DNA of 64,000 bases, from assembly GCA_031271905.1 (NCBI GenBank), contig JAISUT010000025.1, positions 1-64,000 on the forward strand, in the 5' to 3' direction. Within the stretch, counting starts at the first letter, position 1. Each line of letters starts with the position of its first letter. This DNA is from Acidobacteriota bacterium. Lineage in GTDB: Bacteria; Acidobacteriota; UBA6911. The position numbers were made by a program, and so were the translations under genes. Positions 54,588 through 63,557 of the stretch are shown here, piece after piece. The notes below the pieces were generated by a model that ran no database searches, was not told the DNA's origin, and was given only the letters and a program-made list of their open reading frames with translations.

Positions 54588-54827
54588 GGATGCGATTTCC
54601 GAGGTCTTGAAATATTGGCGAAATCTCGTTGCCGAAACCTCATGGCGTGAAACGTCCTTGGGCTATGTCGCACCGCCTTGGTGCCAACCCCTTGCTGCCA
54701 GCCATCAGGTAAAACCACGCATTCTACCACACGGGAACGACCTCCGGGGGCAATTCGGAAATATAAAATTAAGGGAACAGCTTAACAGGTGACAACGGGG
54801 GCGGGACGGGCTAACATTGCGGCTTGT

Positions 54828-54913
54828 GCCGGGGTGGCGGAACTGGCAGACGCACAGGACTTAAAATCCTGGGCCCCGCAAGGGGCGTGTGGGTTCGATC
54901 CCCACCCTCGGTA
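54828..54913 (+). tRNA. tRNA-Leu (anticodon UAA)
   Basis: An 86-base class II tRNA. The acceptor GCCGGGG pairs with CCTCGGT (G-U at the first and fifth pair). The anticodon stem CAGGA/TCCTG encloses the loop CTTAAAA with anticodon TAA at 54862-54864. A long variable arm (GGGCCCCGCAAGGGGC) and the T arm GTGGG-TTCGATC-CCCAC follow. The 3' CCA is not encoded. Confidence 0.95.
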
Positions 54914-55250
54914 GGACGGTCATTCGTTGGCCGCCCGCCCGCTCTTTCGTCGGCGTCCCCTTCAAATCATCCGATGTCGCCGTCTGAACGCACTGCCTGG
55001 TTTTTTCTCGACAACTGCTTTCCTGTCGCGCTTTGATCGGTTTCCAACCTGTTCCGCTTGCTATAAACGCGGTCGTCGAGGCGTTCGCCGGCTCGCCGGG
55101 GCGCAGCCATATCCACAGACCCGGCGTGGCGTGCGCCTGCGCCGACCCGCTTTGACATTGATTAAGGAAATCGAAGGCGCGCCGATCCCCGCAGGCGGCG
55201 TTGAAGGGCGCGCCGCAGAGCCAAGCCGAGCCGCGCGGCACTTTGTCGCG
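54914..55250. other. Intergenic region between tRNA-Leu and uvrA
   Basis: No gene, repeat or strong hairpin was found in these 337 bases. Open frames across it are GC-driven and lack ribosome sites. The tRNA terminator was not identified. Confidence 0.5.
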
Positions 55251-58200
55251 TCACAGCACCGGTCGCAGCTCGCGACCGGTGTGCGACGCCTCGCATCGCG
55301 CCAGTTCCTCGGGCGTCCCCGCGAACACCAGCCGCCCGCCGCCGTCCCCGCCCTCCGGCCCGAGGTCGATGACCCAGTCGGCGGTCTTGATCACGTCCAG
55401 GTTGTGTTCAATCACCACCAGGGAGTTCCCCGCCGCGAGCAGCTTGTCGAAGGCGGCGAGCAGCTTGTGGATGTCGTCGAAATGCAACCCCGTCGTCGGC
55501 TCGTCGAAGACAAACAGGGTGTTCTTCGTCCCCGCCTGCGAGATGTACGCCGCCAGCTTGATGCGCTGCGCCTCGCCCCCCGAGAGCGACGTCGCCGACT
55601 GGCCGAGGCGCAGATAGCCCAGCCCGATCTCGTCCAGGGTTTTCAGCTTGCGCACCAGCGTCGCTCGCCCCACGAAGAAGTCGATGGCCTCGCGCACGGT
55701 CAGCTCCAGCGCCTCGGCGATGTTCAGCGACTTGTAGCGCACCTCCAGCACGGAGTTCTGGAAGCGCCGCCCGCCGCAGTCCTCGCACGTCAGCTCCACG
55801 TCGGCAAGGAACTGCATCTCGACCGTCACCGTGCCGTTGCCCTGGCAGGTGGGGCAACGCCCCGCATCCATGTTGAAGGAGAAGTGGCCTGGCCCGAAGC
55901 CGCGCCCTGCGGCGTCGCGCGTCTCGGCGAAGACCTTGCGGATGTCGTCGAACGCCTTGACGTAGGTCGCCGGGTTCGAGCGCGGGGTGCGTCCGATGGG
56001 CGACTGATCGACCAGCACGATGTCGTCGATGCGCCCCACGGTCTCGATGCCGCCCAGCCCGGCGGGCAGTTCACGGCCCCCTCCGTTGACCTTCTTGAGG
56101 GCGGGATAGAGGATGTCATGCACCAGGGTGGACTTGCCGCTGCCGGAGACGCCGGTGACGCAGACGAAGGTGTCGAGCGGGATGTCCACGTCGATGCCTT
56201 TCAAGTTGTGTTTGCGCGCGCCGCGAAGCCGCACCATCCGTTGCGTCGGCTTGCGCCGGAAGATCGGGACGGGGATGCGCAGCTCGCCGGACAGGTATTT
56301 GCGGGTGAGCGAGTCGGCGGCGCGCGCCCCGTCGCCGAGCAAGGCGTCGTACGCCCCCTCGAAGACCACCCGCCCTCCGCCTTCGCCCGCGCGCGGCCCG
56401 ATGTCGATGACGTGGTCGGCGGCGCGGATGATCTCCGGGTCGTGCTCCACCACCAGCACCGTGTTCCCCAGCTCCTTCAGGTTTTTCAGTATCCCCACCA
56501 GGCGGCGGCTGTCGCGCGCGTGCAGGCCGATCGACGGCTCGTCTAGGACGTAGAGCGCGCCCACCAGGTTCGAGCCGAGTGCGGTCGCCAGTTGGATGCG
56601 CTGCGCCTCGCCCCCCGAAAGGGTCGAGGAAAGCCGGTCGAGCGACAGGTAGTCCAGCCCCACGCGCACCAGCAGGTCGAGCCGCCGCCGGATCTCCTCC
56701 AGCAGCCTTTCGGCGATCCCCGCCTGTTGCGCCGTCAACTCGAGTTCCGCGAAAAAGCGCGCCGCCTCGCTCACGGTCATCTTGCCGATGGCGGTGATGG
56801 ATCTGCCGCCGACCCGCACCGCGCGCGCCTCGTCGCGCAACCGCTCGCCGCCGCACCTCAGGCATGGGGCGTAGCCCCGGTACCGGCTCAGGAAGATGCG
56901 GACGTACATCTTGTACTTCTTGCCTTCGAGGTATTCGAAAAAGCCCAATATGCCGGGGAAGCGCCCTTTGCCGCGCGTGACCTTCTCGCGCGCCTCCTCC
57001 GGGAGGTCGCGCCAGGGGACGTCGGTCGGGATGCCTTCGTCTCCGGCGAATTGGACGAGCAGCGCCTGCAACCGCTTGAAACGCGGCGTAGACCAGGGGT
57101 GGATGGCGCCTTCGGCGAGCGTCTTCTCGGAATTGGGGATCACGCGCCCCAGGTCGAGCGTCATGGTGTTGCCGAACCCTTGGCACTCCGGGCAGGCGCC
57201 GAAGGGGTTGTTGAAGGAGAACAGGCGCGGCTCCGGCTCCTGGTAGGCGATGTGGCACGTCTGGCACTCGAAGGCTTCGCTGAAGCGGCACAGGACGCCA
57301 TCGGGGCGCAGGACGTGGCGCACGCCGGGGTGTTTCGCGTCGATCAGGTCGCCGAGCGCCCGGGCGTCCCCGCCGCTCGCCAGCAGCAGGGTCTCAATAT
57401 GCCCGCCGGAGTCGCGGGAGCAGGTTTCGAGCGAATCGGCCAGGCGCGCGCGGACGTCCTCGCCGTCGCGCAAGACGACCCGGTCTACGACGACGCGGAC
57501 TTCCGCGACCCCGTCGCGCCCCGCGCTCTCCCGCAGGGCGTCCAAGGCGTCGGGCAGATCGACGAGCCGCCCGCCGACAAGAAGCCGCACGATCCCCTGC
57601 CGTTGCAGGTCGGGCAGCGAGGCGGCGAGCCTCGCCTCCGCCTCCTTTTGCGCCTTCGCCGCGTCGGGCGGTGCGGACGATGCCGCCGCCTTGGCGCGGG
57701 GTTTGGCGGGCGCCTTCTTGACCATGCGGCGCGGCTCGACGGAGACCTTCCCCCCGGCCGGGGGCGCCTCGGGCGCGAGTTCCAGCCGCCGGCAGACGTA
57801 CAGGCGCAACGAGCCGCCGAAGGACGGGGGCAGCAACGCGGGGAGCGACAGGAGGAAGGCGGCGGCGCTTTGCGGCGAGTCTTTGGAGACGGGCTTGCCG
57901 CATTTCAGACAGTGGGTGACGCCGACGCGTGCGAACAGGAGGCGCAGGTAGTCGTTGATCTCGGTGACGGTGCCGACCGTGGAGCGCGGGTTTTTCGAAT
58001 GGTTCTTCTGCCGGATGGCGAGGGCGGGGCAGATGCCTTCGATCTCGTCCACGTCGGGGCGGTCGATGCGTTCGAGGAACTGCCGCGCGTAGGCGGACAG
58101 GGAGGCGAGGTAGCGGCGCTGCCCCTCGGCGTACAGGGTGTCGAAGGCGAAGCTGCTCTTGCCGCTGCCGGAGACGCCGGTGACGACGGTCAGCGAATGG

Positions 58201-58295
58201 AGCGGGACGTGCGCGGTGACGTCCTTGAGGTTGTGGACCCGCGCCCCCTTGACGACGATGGCGTCCCCGTGCTTGTCGCCCCCATGCTTGTCCAA
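55251..58295 (-). CDS. uvrA: Excinuclease ABC subunit UvrA
   Basis: The damage-recognition ATPase of nucleotide excision repair, 1014 residues. Both ABC modules are complete: Walker A GVSGSGKSSFAFDTL and GVSGSGKSTLVHD, signature loops LSGGEAQRIQLA and LSGGEAQRIKLA, and zinc cysteines (CLKCGK; CPTCQGNG with CEDCGG). An Ala/Lys/Pro-rich insert of about 45 residues lies near residues 185-228, making the protein longer than the usual 940. The start is a TTG at 58295 with AAAGG about ten bases upstream; no in-frame ATG exists near the first strand. No LexA-like box was identified upstream. Confidence 0.96.
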   Translation of the reverse strand: MDKHGGDKHGDAIVVKGARVHNLKDVTAHVPLHSLTVVTGVSGSGKSSFAFDTLYAEGQRRYLASLSAYARQFLERIDRPDVDEIEGICPALAIRQKNHSKNPRSTVGTVTEINDYLRLLFARVGVTHCLKCGKPVSKDSPQSAAAFLLSLPALLPPSFGGSLRLYVCRRLELAPEAPPAGGKVSVEPRRMVKKAPAKPRAKAAASSAPPDAAKAQKEAEARLAASLPDLQRQGIVRLLVGGRLVDLPDALDALRESAGRDGVAEVRVVVDRVVLRDGEDVRARLADSLETCSRDSGGHIETLLLASGGDARALGDLIDAKHPGVRHVLRPDGVLCRFSEAFECQTCHIAYQEPEPRLFSFNNPFGACPECQGFGNTMTLDLGRVIPNSEKTLAEGAIHPWSTPRFKRLQALLVQFAGDEGIPTDVPWRDLPEEAREKVTRGKGRFPGILGFFEYLEGKKYKMYVRIFLSRYRGYAPCLRCGGERLRDEARAVRVGGRSITAIGKMTVSEAARFFAELELTAQQAGIAERLLEEIRRRLDLLVRVGLDYLSLDRLSSTLSGGEAQRIQLATALGSNLVGALYVLDEPSIGLHARDSRRLVGILKNLKELGNTVLVVEHDPEIIRAADHVIDIGPRAGEGGGRVVFEGAYDALLGDGARAADSLTRKYLSGELRIPVPIFRRKPTQRMVRLRGARKHNLKGIDVDIPLDTFVCVTGVSGSGKSTLVHDILYPALKKVNGGGRELPAGLGGIETVGRIDDIVLVDQSPIGRTPRSNPATYVKAFDDIRKVFAETRDAAGRGFGPGHFSFNMDAGRCPTCQGNGTVTVEMQFLADVELTCEDCGGRRFQNSVLEVRYKSLNIAEALELTVREAIDFFVGRATLVRKLKTLDEIGLGYLRLGQSATSLSGGEAQRIKLAAYISQAGTKNTLFVFDEPTTGLHFDDIHKLLAAFDKLLAAGNSLVVIEHNLDVIKTADWVIDLGPEGGDGGGRLVFAGTPEELARCEASHTGRELRPVL

Positions 58296-58435
58296 AGGTG
58301 TCCGACCTTTCAGGAAAAGAAGAAATGTTATTTTCCCCGACCCGCCTTGTCAATCAGCCGATACGGCACGTGTCGATACGGCACGGGGTGGGCATGGGAA
58401 TCCAGGCGGTGGGGACGGGTGTCACGCCCCATGAA

Positions 58436-58455
58436 AATTCCACCTCGGTGAAATT
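58436..58455. promoter_or_regulatory. Candidate operator palindrome upstream of the selenoprotein promoter
   Basis: AATTCCAC, CTCG, GTGAAATT forms an 8-bp inverted repeat with one mismatch, just upstream of the -35 box. A regulator-binding role is only suggested by position. Confidence 0.3.
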
Positions 58456-58456
58456 C

Positions 58457-58486
58457 TTGTTTTTTTATGACGTAAATAACTATATG
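58457..58486 (+). promoter_or_regulatory. Candidate promoter of the selenoprotein gene
   Basis: TTGTTT (58457-58462) and TATATG (58481-58486) with 18 bases between them lie in a locally AT-rich patch, 147 bases before the start codon. Confidence 0.45.
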
Positions 58487-58633
58487 CTCAGTGCGTCACG
58501 GTCGTGGTGATCGCATTCGGCTAAGGGGATTGCACCGCTGCGCCGATCTGCACGGGAGCGGTTCCCGCGAAAGTGGCGGCATGTGAGCATATTGATTGGC
58601 ATCATGAATATAAAAACAAACGGAGGAACAAGC

Positions 58634-60379
58634 ATGAAATTGCGCATTGCAGTGATCGCGGCTTTATGCGCGGGCTTGGTCTGTGGCGTGTGCGTCACGG
58701 GCAACGCCCAGGTCGCGGCCGCGGCCAAGGTTACCGTGCTCAACCCGATGGGCACGCCACCGCCCATCCAGTTGAAGCAGATGGCGGAGCGCCCGACGAC
58801 GCTCGACGGCAAGACCATATACCTGGTCAACACCGGCTTTGTCGGCACCGAACGCCTCATGGAAGTGATGGAGGAGTGGTTCAAGGAAAACCACCCCAAG
58901 ACCACCATCGTCTCCAAACGCAACCCCAGCATGGATGTGGCCGACAAGGCCCTCTGGGCTGAAATCCAAGAGAAGGCCGACGGCGTCGTCATCGGCCTCG
59001 GCCATTGAAGTGTCTGTGCGCCTGGGGCGGTCCGCCTCAGCATAGACATCGAATCCAACCTTAAGAAACCCTCGATCCCCCTCATCCTGAACGATTTCTA
59101 CGAGCAGGAGAAGGAAGTCGCCTACACGAGCGGCATGCCCGGCCTCCGCATCCAGTATTTCCGGGGCCCGGTCTGGGGCAAGACGCACGACCAGCTCCGC
59201 AAGATGATCATCCAGGGCAACAACCCGATCACGGGCAAGCCCGTGATGCCGGAGATCATCGAGAAGCTGACCAAGCCGCTGACCGCCGAGGAGAAGAAGA
59301 CCGGCACCGCCACGCTGGACGTGGGGCCGGACACCTACACCGGCACGCCGGACGAGTTGCAGCAGTTGTACCTCGACAAGCGGTACACCGACTTCATGCC
59401 GATCATCCTGCCCACCGTGGAAAAGGTGGAGGAGATGCTCAAGGGCACCAGCCATGAGCCCGACGAGATCGTCGGCCGCATGAACCCCGGCTCCGAAGCC
59501 GGAGACACCTGGTCCTACACGGTGAAAGACGTCGCCATCAGCGCCGTCATGGCGGGCGCCAAGCCGGAATACCTCCCGGTCATCCTGGCGCTGGCATCCA
59601 CCGGCACCACCCCGGTCAACGTCTCGGACAACGGCTTCATGGCGGGCGCGGTCATCAACGGCGCCATCCGCCAGGAGATCGGCCTGAACTACGAGATCGG
59701 AGCGGTGGGGCCCTACGCCCACGCCAACACGACCATCGGCCGCGCGTGGAACCTGGTCGCCATCAACGGCGCCAACTGCGGCAAGGTCGGCACCACCTAC
59801 ATGGGGACGGTCGGCAACCCGATGAACGCCATCGACGTCATCATCGCCGAGAACGAGGAGCAGTCGCCGTTCGAGCCGTTCGCGGTCCGGCGCGGCTTCA
59901 AGAAAGACGAGAACATCGTCACCGTGTTCATGGGCTGGGGCATCCTTTCGGCGAAGAACTGGAAGGCCGACGTCTGGGGTCCGAACATGAACTATCCGCA
60001 GATCATCAAGGACATCTACAACCAGCAGGACGCCATGTTCGGGACCGTCGCGGTCCTGAGCCCGCCGATCGCCGATTTCGTCCGCGACGGCGGCCACGCC
60101 ACGGTGGAGGACTTCACCAAGTGGGTGCAGGCCGACGCCTTGGCGGCAGGTCCGATGACGGCTTTCGGCCCCGCCAAGCCCGAGGGGAAACCCGCGGGCG
60201 AAGGCAAGCCCCCCGCCGGGAAGGCGCCCGCAGGCAAGGGCGCGTCCAAGGGCAAGGGCGGCTTCGGCCCGATGGCGCCGCAGTTCAACGTGGTCGTCAC
60301 CGGCGGCACCAACAACAACTACTTCATGATGGGCGGCATGGTTCCGGCCGCGTCCGTCCAGATCGACAAGTGGCGGTAG
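58634..60379 (+). CDS. Exported UGSC-type selenoprotein with in-frame TGA (Sec125)
   Basis: The frame from ATG 58634 (GGAGG seven bases upstream) to the stop at 60377-60379 contains a single TGA at 59006-59008. Read as selenocysteine it gives 581 residues. Residues 1-25 are a signal peptide (cleavage near GNAQV). Residues 35-250 resemble the UGSC-like thiol/selenol domain (LDGKTIYLVNTGF, GVVIGLGH), with Sec125-Ser-Val-Cys128 in the place of the family U-G-S-C motif. The C-terminal half (310-520; AVMAGAKPEYLPVILAL, IGRAWNLVAINGA, IAENEEQSPFEPF) looks like the conserved partner domain of those proteins. A Pro/Gly/Lys linker precedes the last strand. A SECIS hairpin follows the TGA directly. No ribosome site exists for a separate downstream gene (next ATG 59135). 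The family name is from memory; the redox role is inferred. Confidence 0.85.
59006..59047 (+). promoter_or_regulatory. Selenocysteine codon and bacterial SECIS element
   Basis: TGA (59006-59008) is followed three bases later by a stem-loop. The outer stem is GTCTGTGC (59012-59019) with GCATAGAC (59040-59047), 8 bp with one G-U. There is a three-base 5' bulge (59020-59022). The inner stem is TGGGGC (59023-59028) with GCCTCA (59034-59039), 6 bp with one G-U. The apical loop is GGUCC (59029-59033). The first loop G is 21 bases after the end of TGA, within the known bacterial range, and GGUC matches the loop of the E. coli fdhF element. Confidence 0.85.
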
Positions 60380-60410
60380 CGCGGTAGCGTTGCAGCCGTT
60401 TGCGTCACCT

Positions 60411-60447
60411 GCCGGCGGTGGGAGCGATTCCCGCCGCCGGCTTTTTT
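60411..60447 (+). terminator. Rho-independent terminator after the selenoprotein gene
   Basis: GCCGGCGGTGGGA pairs with TCCCGCCGCCGGC around a short loop and runs into six T (60442-60447). It separates the selenoprotein gene from korDABC. Confidence 0.92.
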
Positions 60448-60489
60448 CATGTGGCGAACACCCTTCGGCCGGGATCCCGAGATTGCTTA

Positions 60490-60518
60490 TTGCCCTGACG
60501 GGCCTTGGCGGGTAGATT
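60490..60518 (+). promoter_or_regulatory. Candidate promoter of korDABC
   Basis: TTGCCC (60490-60495) and TAGATT (60513-60518) are 17 bases apart in an AT-rich stretch just before the korD ribosome site. Confidence 0.45.
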
Positions 60519-60541
60519 AATAAGTTAAAAAAGGAGCAGGC

Positions 60542-60790
60542 ATGGCCGAAGCGAAGAAACCGAAAAGCCCCAAGGGGACGGTCGCGATCAATGTCGAGTT
60601 GTGCAAAGGCTGCGGCTTTTGCATCGCCTTCTGCCCGTCGGGGGTGCTGGAGTTTTCGGACAAGTTCAACAGCAAGGGGTACCATCCGCCGCACGCCGCG
60701 AACCCTGAGAAGTGCGTCGGTTGCGGCCTTTGCGGCATGTACTGCCCCGACTTCGCGATTTTCGGGACGCGCAACAAGGAAGTCGCGTGA
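60542..60790 (+). CDS. korD: 2-Oxoacid:ferredoxin oxidoreductase ferredoxin subunit (delta)
   Basis: This 82-residue two-cluster ferredoxin has CKGCGFCIAFCP and CVGCGLCGMYCP. It starts at ATG 60542 after AAAAAAGGAG. It carries electrons from the Kor active site to free ferredoxin. It is the first gene of a tightly packed four-gene operon ordered D-A-B-C. Confidence 0.93.
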   Translation: MAEAKKPKSPKGTVAINVELCKGCGFCIAFCPSGVLEFSDKFNSKGYHPPHAANPEKCVGCGLCGMYCPDFAIFGTRNKEVA

Positions 60791-60845
60791 GGATGCGGCG
60801 CGCCTGCGACGCCGGGCGCGGGGAAGCAGTTGGAAAGGAGAACAG

Positions 60846-62045
60846 TTGAAAGCGGATCCCAAAGGAGTTTTGACCGGCGCCCATTTTTTGGACGGTGACC
60901 ACGCCTGTTGCGAGGGGGCGCTGGCCGCAGGCTGCCGGTTCGCCGCAGGCTACCCCATCACCCCCTCGACAGAGGTCGTGGAACGCATCGCGGCGCGGTT
61001 CCCGTCCGTGGGCGGCATCTTCATCCAGATGGAGGACGAGCTGGCGTCGTCCATCGCCCTGCAGGGGGCGGTCTGGGGCGGCGCCAAGGCGATGACGGTG
61101 ACCTCCGGGCCGGGCTTTTCGCTCATGATGGAGCACATCGGCTACGCCGCCATGGTCGAGACGCCGTGCGTCTTCGTCGATGTGCAGCGCAGCGGCCCCT
61201 CGACGGGCTTGCCGACCCTGCCGGCGCAGGCCGACATGATGCAGGCGCGCTGGGGGAGCCACGGCGACTACGAGGTCATCGCCCTCTGCCCGAACTCGCC
61301 CCAGGAGTGCTTCGACCTGACGATCAAGGCGTTCAACCTGGCCGAGGTCTACCGCGTGCCGGTCATGATGATGATGGACGAGTGCGTCGGCCACATGACC
61401 GAGAAAGTGGTCATCCCCAAGGCGAGCGAGATCCATGTCGAGCCGCGCCGCTATACCACGGCCAAGCCCGAGGACTACCTCCCCTTCAAGGCCGAGAAGA
61501 ACTCCGCGCCGCCGATGGTTCGGGCGGGGGACGGCTACCGCTTCCATGTGACCGGTCTGACGCACGACGAGCGCGGCTACCCGGTCACGAACGCCGAGGT
61601 GCAGGACCGCTGCGTGCGCCGCCTGGTGGACAAGATCCGCGCCAACGCCCGGCAGATCATCATGCTGGAGGAGAGCGACACCTCCGACGCCGACATCGTG
61701 GTGGTCTCCTACGGCATCACCTCGCGCGTCGCGGTCAAGGCCATCCAGCAGGCGCGGGAGGACGGCTACAAGGTCGGGCACCTGCGGCTGGTCACCGCGT
61801 GGCCCTTCCCGGAGAAGCGCCTGCGCACGCTCGCCTCGCACGTCAAGGCGTTCATCATGCCGGAGCTGAACCTGGGCCAGATGTATTTCGAGATGCAACG
61901 TTGCGTCGAGGGGCGCGCCGCCACCTACCTGCTGCCCCACGCGGGCGGGAGCGTCCACGACCCCGAACTCATCTACCAGAAGATCGCCTACGCGGCCCGG
62001 CACATGCGCGTGAAGGAAGGCAAGGAAAAGGAGGCTGCCAAGTGA
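60846..62045 (+). CDS. korA: 2-Oxoglutarate:ferredoxin oxidoreductase, alpha subunit
   Basis: This 399-residue subunit has CRFAAGYPITPSTEV, MEDELASSIALQGA and TSGPGFSLMMEHIG, typical of KorA/VorB-type alpha chains. The start is TTG 60846 with AAAGGAG five bases upstream. The stop overlaps the korB start. 2-Oxoglutarate is the most likely substrate from subunit layout; a branched-chain 2-oxoacid is the alternative. Confidence 0.92.
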   Translation: MKADPKGVLTGAHFLDGDHACCEGALAAGCRFAAGYPITPSTEVVERIAARFPSVGGIFIQMEDELASSIALQGAVWGGAKAMTVTSGPGFSLMMEHIGYAAMVETPCVFVDVQRSGPSTGLPTLPAQADMMQARWGSHGDYEVIALCPNSPQECFDLTIKAFNLAEVYRVPVMMMMDECVGHMTEKVVIPKASEIHVEPRRYTTAKPEDYLPFKAEKNSAPPMVRAGDGYRFHVTGLTHDERGYPVTNAEVQDRCVRRLVDKIRANARQIIMLEESDTSDADIVVVSYGITSRVAVKAIQQAREDGYKVGHLRLVTAWPFPEKRLRTLASHVKAFIMPELNLGQMYFEMQRCVEGRAATYLLPHAGGSVHDPELIYQKIAYAARHMRVKEGKEKEAAK

Positions 62046-62899
62046 GCCCCACGACGAAGAACCCGCGGAACCAGTACCTGCGCACGGATCGGATGCCGCA
62101 CATCTGGTGCCCCGGCTGCGGGCTGGGGACGACCATCAACTGCTTCATCACCGCCGTCGAGGAGTGCGGGCTGCCGTTGGACCTCATCAGCGTGGTCTCC
62201 GGCATCGGCTGCACGGGCCGCATCGCCGGCTACCTGAAGCTGGACAGCTTCCACACCACGCACGGCCGCCCGATTCCGTTCGCCACCGGGCTGAAGCTCG
62301 CCAACCCCAAGCTCAAGGTGGTGGTCTTCAGCGGCGACGGCGACCTGTGCGCCATCGGCGGCAACCACTTCATCCACGCCGCGCGGCGCAACATGGACTT
62401 GACCATCATCTGCGTCAACAACTTCACCTACGGCATGACGGGCGGGCAGGTGACGCCGACCACCCCGATGGAGGCGGTCTCCTCGACCACCCCCTACGGC
62501 AACATCGAGGAGCCGTTCAACCTGCCGTTCTTGGCCGACTGCTCCGGCGCGGTCTACGTGGCGCGCTGGACCACGTTCCACGTCCGGCAGGCCGCCAAGG
62601 CGATGCGCGAGGCCATCCAGAAGAACGGCTTCAGCTTCGTGGAGATCATCAGCCCCTGCCCGACGCTCTACGGGCGGCGCAACAAGCTGGGCGACGGGCT
62701 CAAGATGATGCAGGCGTTCAAGGACAACAGCGTGGTCTGCAACGACGCCGACACGCGCTCCGTGGCGCTCGACTTCCGCGGCAAGATCGCCTGCGGGAAG
62801 TTCGTGGATCGCGAGAAGACCTCGTTCCTTGACATGTACAACACCAAGATGGCCGAGCGGTTCGGGCCTTTCTACGAGCCGTACGAGGGCGTGAAATGA
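62042..62899 (+). CDS. korB: 2-Oxoglutarate:ferredoxin oxidoreductase, beta (TPP) subunit
   Basis: This 285-residue thiamine-diphosphate subunit has HIWCPGCGLG, SGIGCTGRIAGY, SGDGDLCAIGGNHF and NNFTYGMTGGQ. These provide the cluster ligands and the TPP/Mg site. The start is GTG 62042, overlapping the korA stop (GTGA), so translation is coupled. The korC start overlaps its stop in turn. Confidence 0.93.
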   Translation: MSPTTKNPRNQYLRTDRMPHIWCPGCGLGTTINCFITAVEECGLPLDLISVVSGIGCTGRIAGYLKLDSFHTTHGRPIPFATGLKLANPKLKVVVFSGDGDLCAIGGNHFIHAARRNMDLTIICVNNFTYGMTGGQVTPTTPMEAVSSTTPYGNIEEPFNLPFLADCSGAVYVARWTTFHVRQAAKAMREAIQKNGFSFVEIISPCPTLYGRRNKLGDGLKMMQAFKDNSVVCNDADTRSVALDFRGKIACGKFVDREKTSFLDMYNTKMAERFGPFYEPYEGVK

Positions 62900-63435
62900 C
62901 GACGGAGATAAAATTCGGCGGCTTCGGCGGACAGGGGGTGATCTTGGCGGGGATCATCATCGGGCGCGCCGCCAGCATCCTGGACCACAAATACGCGACG
63001 CTGACGCAGAGCTTCGGGCCGGAGGCGCGCGGCGGGGCCTGCAGCGCCCAAGTCATCATCTCCGACGACAAGATCCTGTACCCCTACGTGACCCGTCCGG
63101 AGATACTGGTCGCCATGTCGCAGGAGGCGTGCAACAAGTTCCTGCCCGAGGCGGCGGACGACGCGACGGTCATCATCGAGGAAGACCTGGTCAAGCCCAG
63201 GGGGGTCAAGCCGGGGATGAGCGTCTTCGCCATCCCGGCCACGCGCTTCGCCGAGGAGCTGGGGCCCAAGATGATCCTGAACATCGTGATGGTCGGCTTT
63301 TTCACCGCGGTGACGAAGCTCGTCTCCCACAAGTCGGTGCGCGAGACGGTCAAGGGCTCCGTGCCGCTGGGCACCGAGACGATGAACTTGATGGCGTTCG
63401 ACCGCGGCTACGAGTACGGCCAGGCGCTGGTCTGA
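62896..63435 (+). CDS. korC: 2-Oxoglutarate:ferredoxin oxidoreductase, gamma subunit
   Basis: This 179-residue subunit shows FGGFGGQGVILAG and SFGPEARGGACSAQV, the CoA-binding gamma-chain motifs. It starts at ATG 62896, overlapping the korB stop (ATGA). It is a paralogue of iorB in the same window. The operon ends here; no terminator was identified. Confidence 0.93.
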   Translation: MTTEIKFGGFGGQGVILAGIIIGRAASILDHKYATLTQSFGPEARGGACSAQVIISDDKILYPYVTRPEILVAMSQEACNKFLPEAADDATVIIEEDLVKPRGVKPGMSVFAIPATRFAEELGPKMILNIVMVGFFTAVTKLVSHKSVRETVKGSVPLGTETMNLMAFDRGYEYGQALV

Positions 63436-63557
63436 GCGCAAGGGGGCGGAGGCCGAGGAGCGGGCGCACCGAGAAAACTATCGACCTATGGCTTCTGCAA
63501 AGTCTGGTATCATCACCGGGTGAAGATCATTCACCATCGGAGGTGGGGGGGGTGCCT

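Larger units (their letters stand above)
58296..58633. other. Intergenic region upstream of the selenoprotein gene
   Basis: No gene is seen in these 338 bases. There is a 12-bp direct repeat CGATACGGCACG (58359-58370 and 58374-58385), a candidate operator palindrome (58436-58455) and a candidate promoter (58457-58486). Confidence 0.5.

Noticed and set aside
54927-56546. Long plus-strand frame across the tRNA-uvrA gap
   Set aside because: Most of it is antisense to uvrA, and it has no recognisable domain.
59135-60379. A separate gene starting at ATG 59135
   Set aside because: There is no ribosome site, the frame is continuous with the upstream gene except for one TGA, and a SECIS hairpin follows that TGA.
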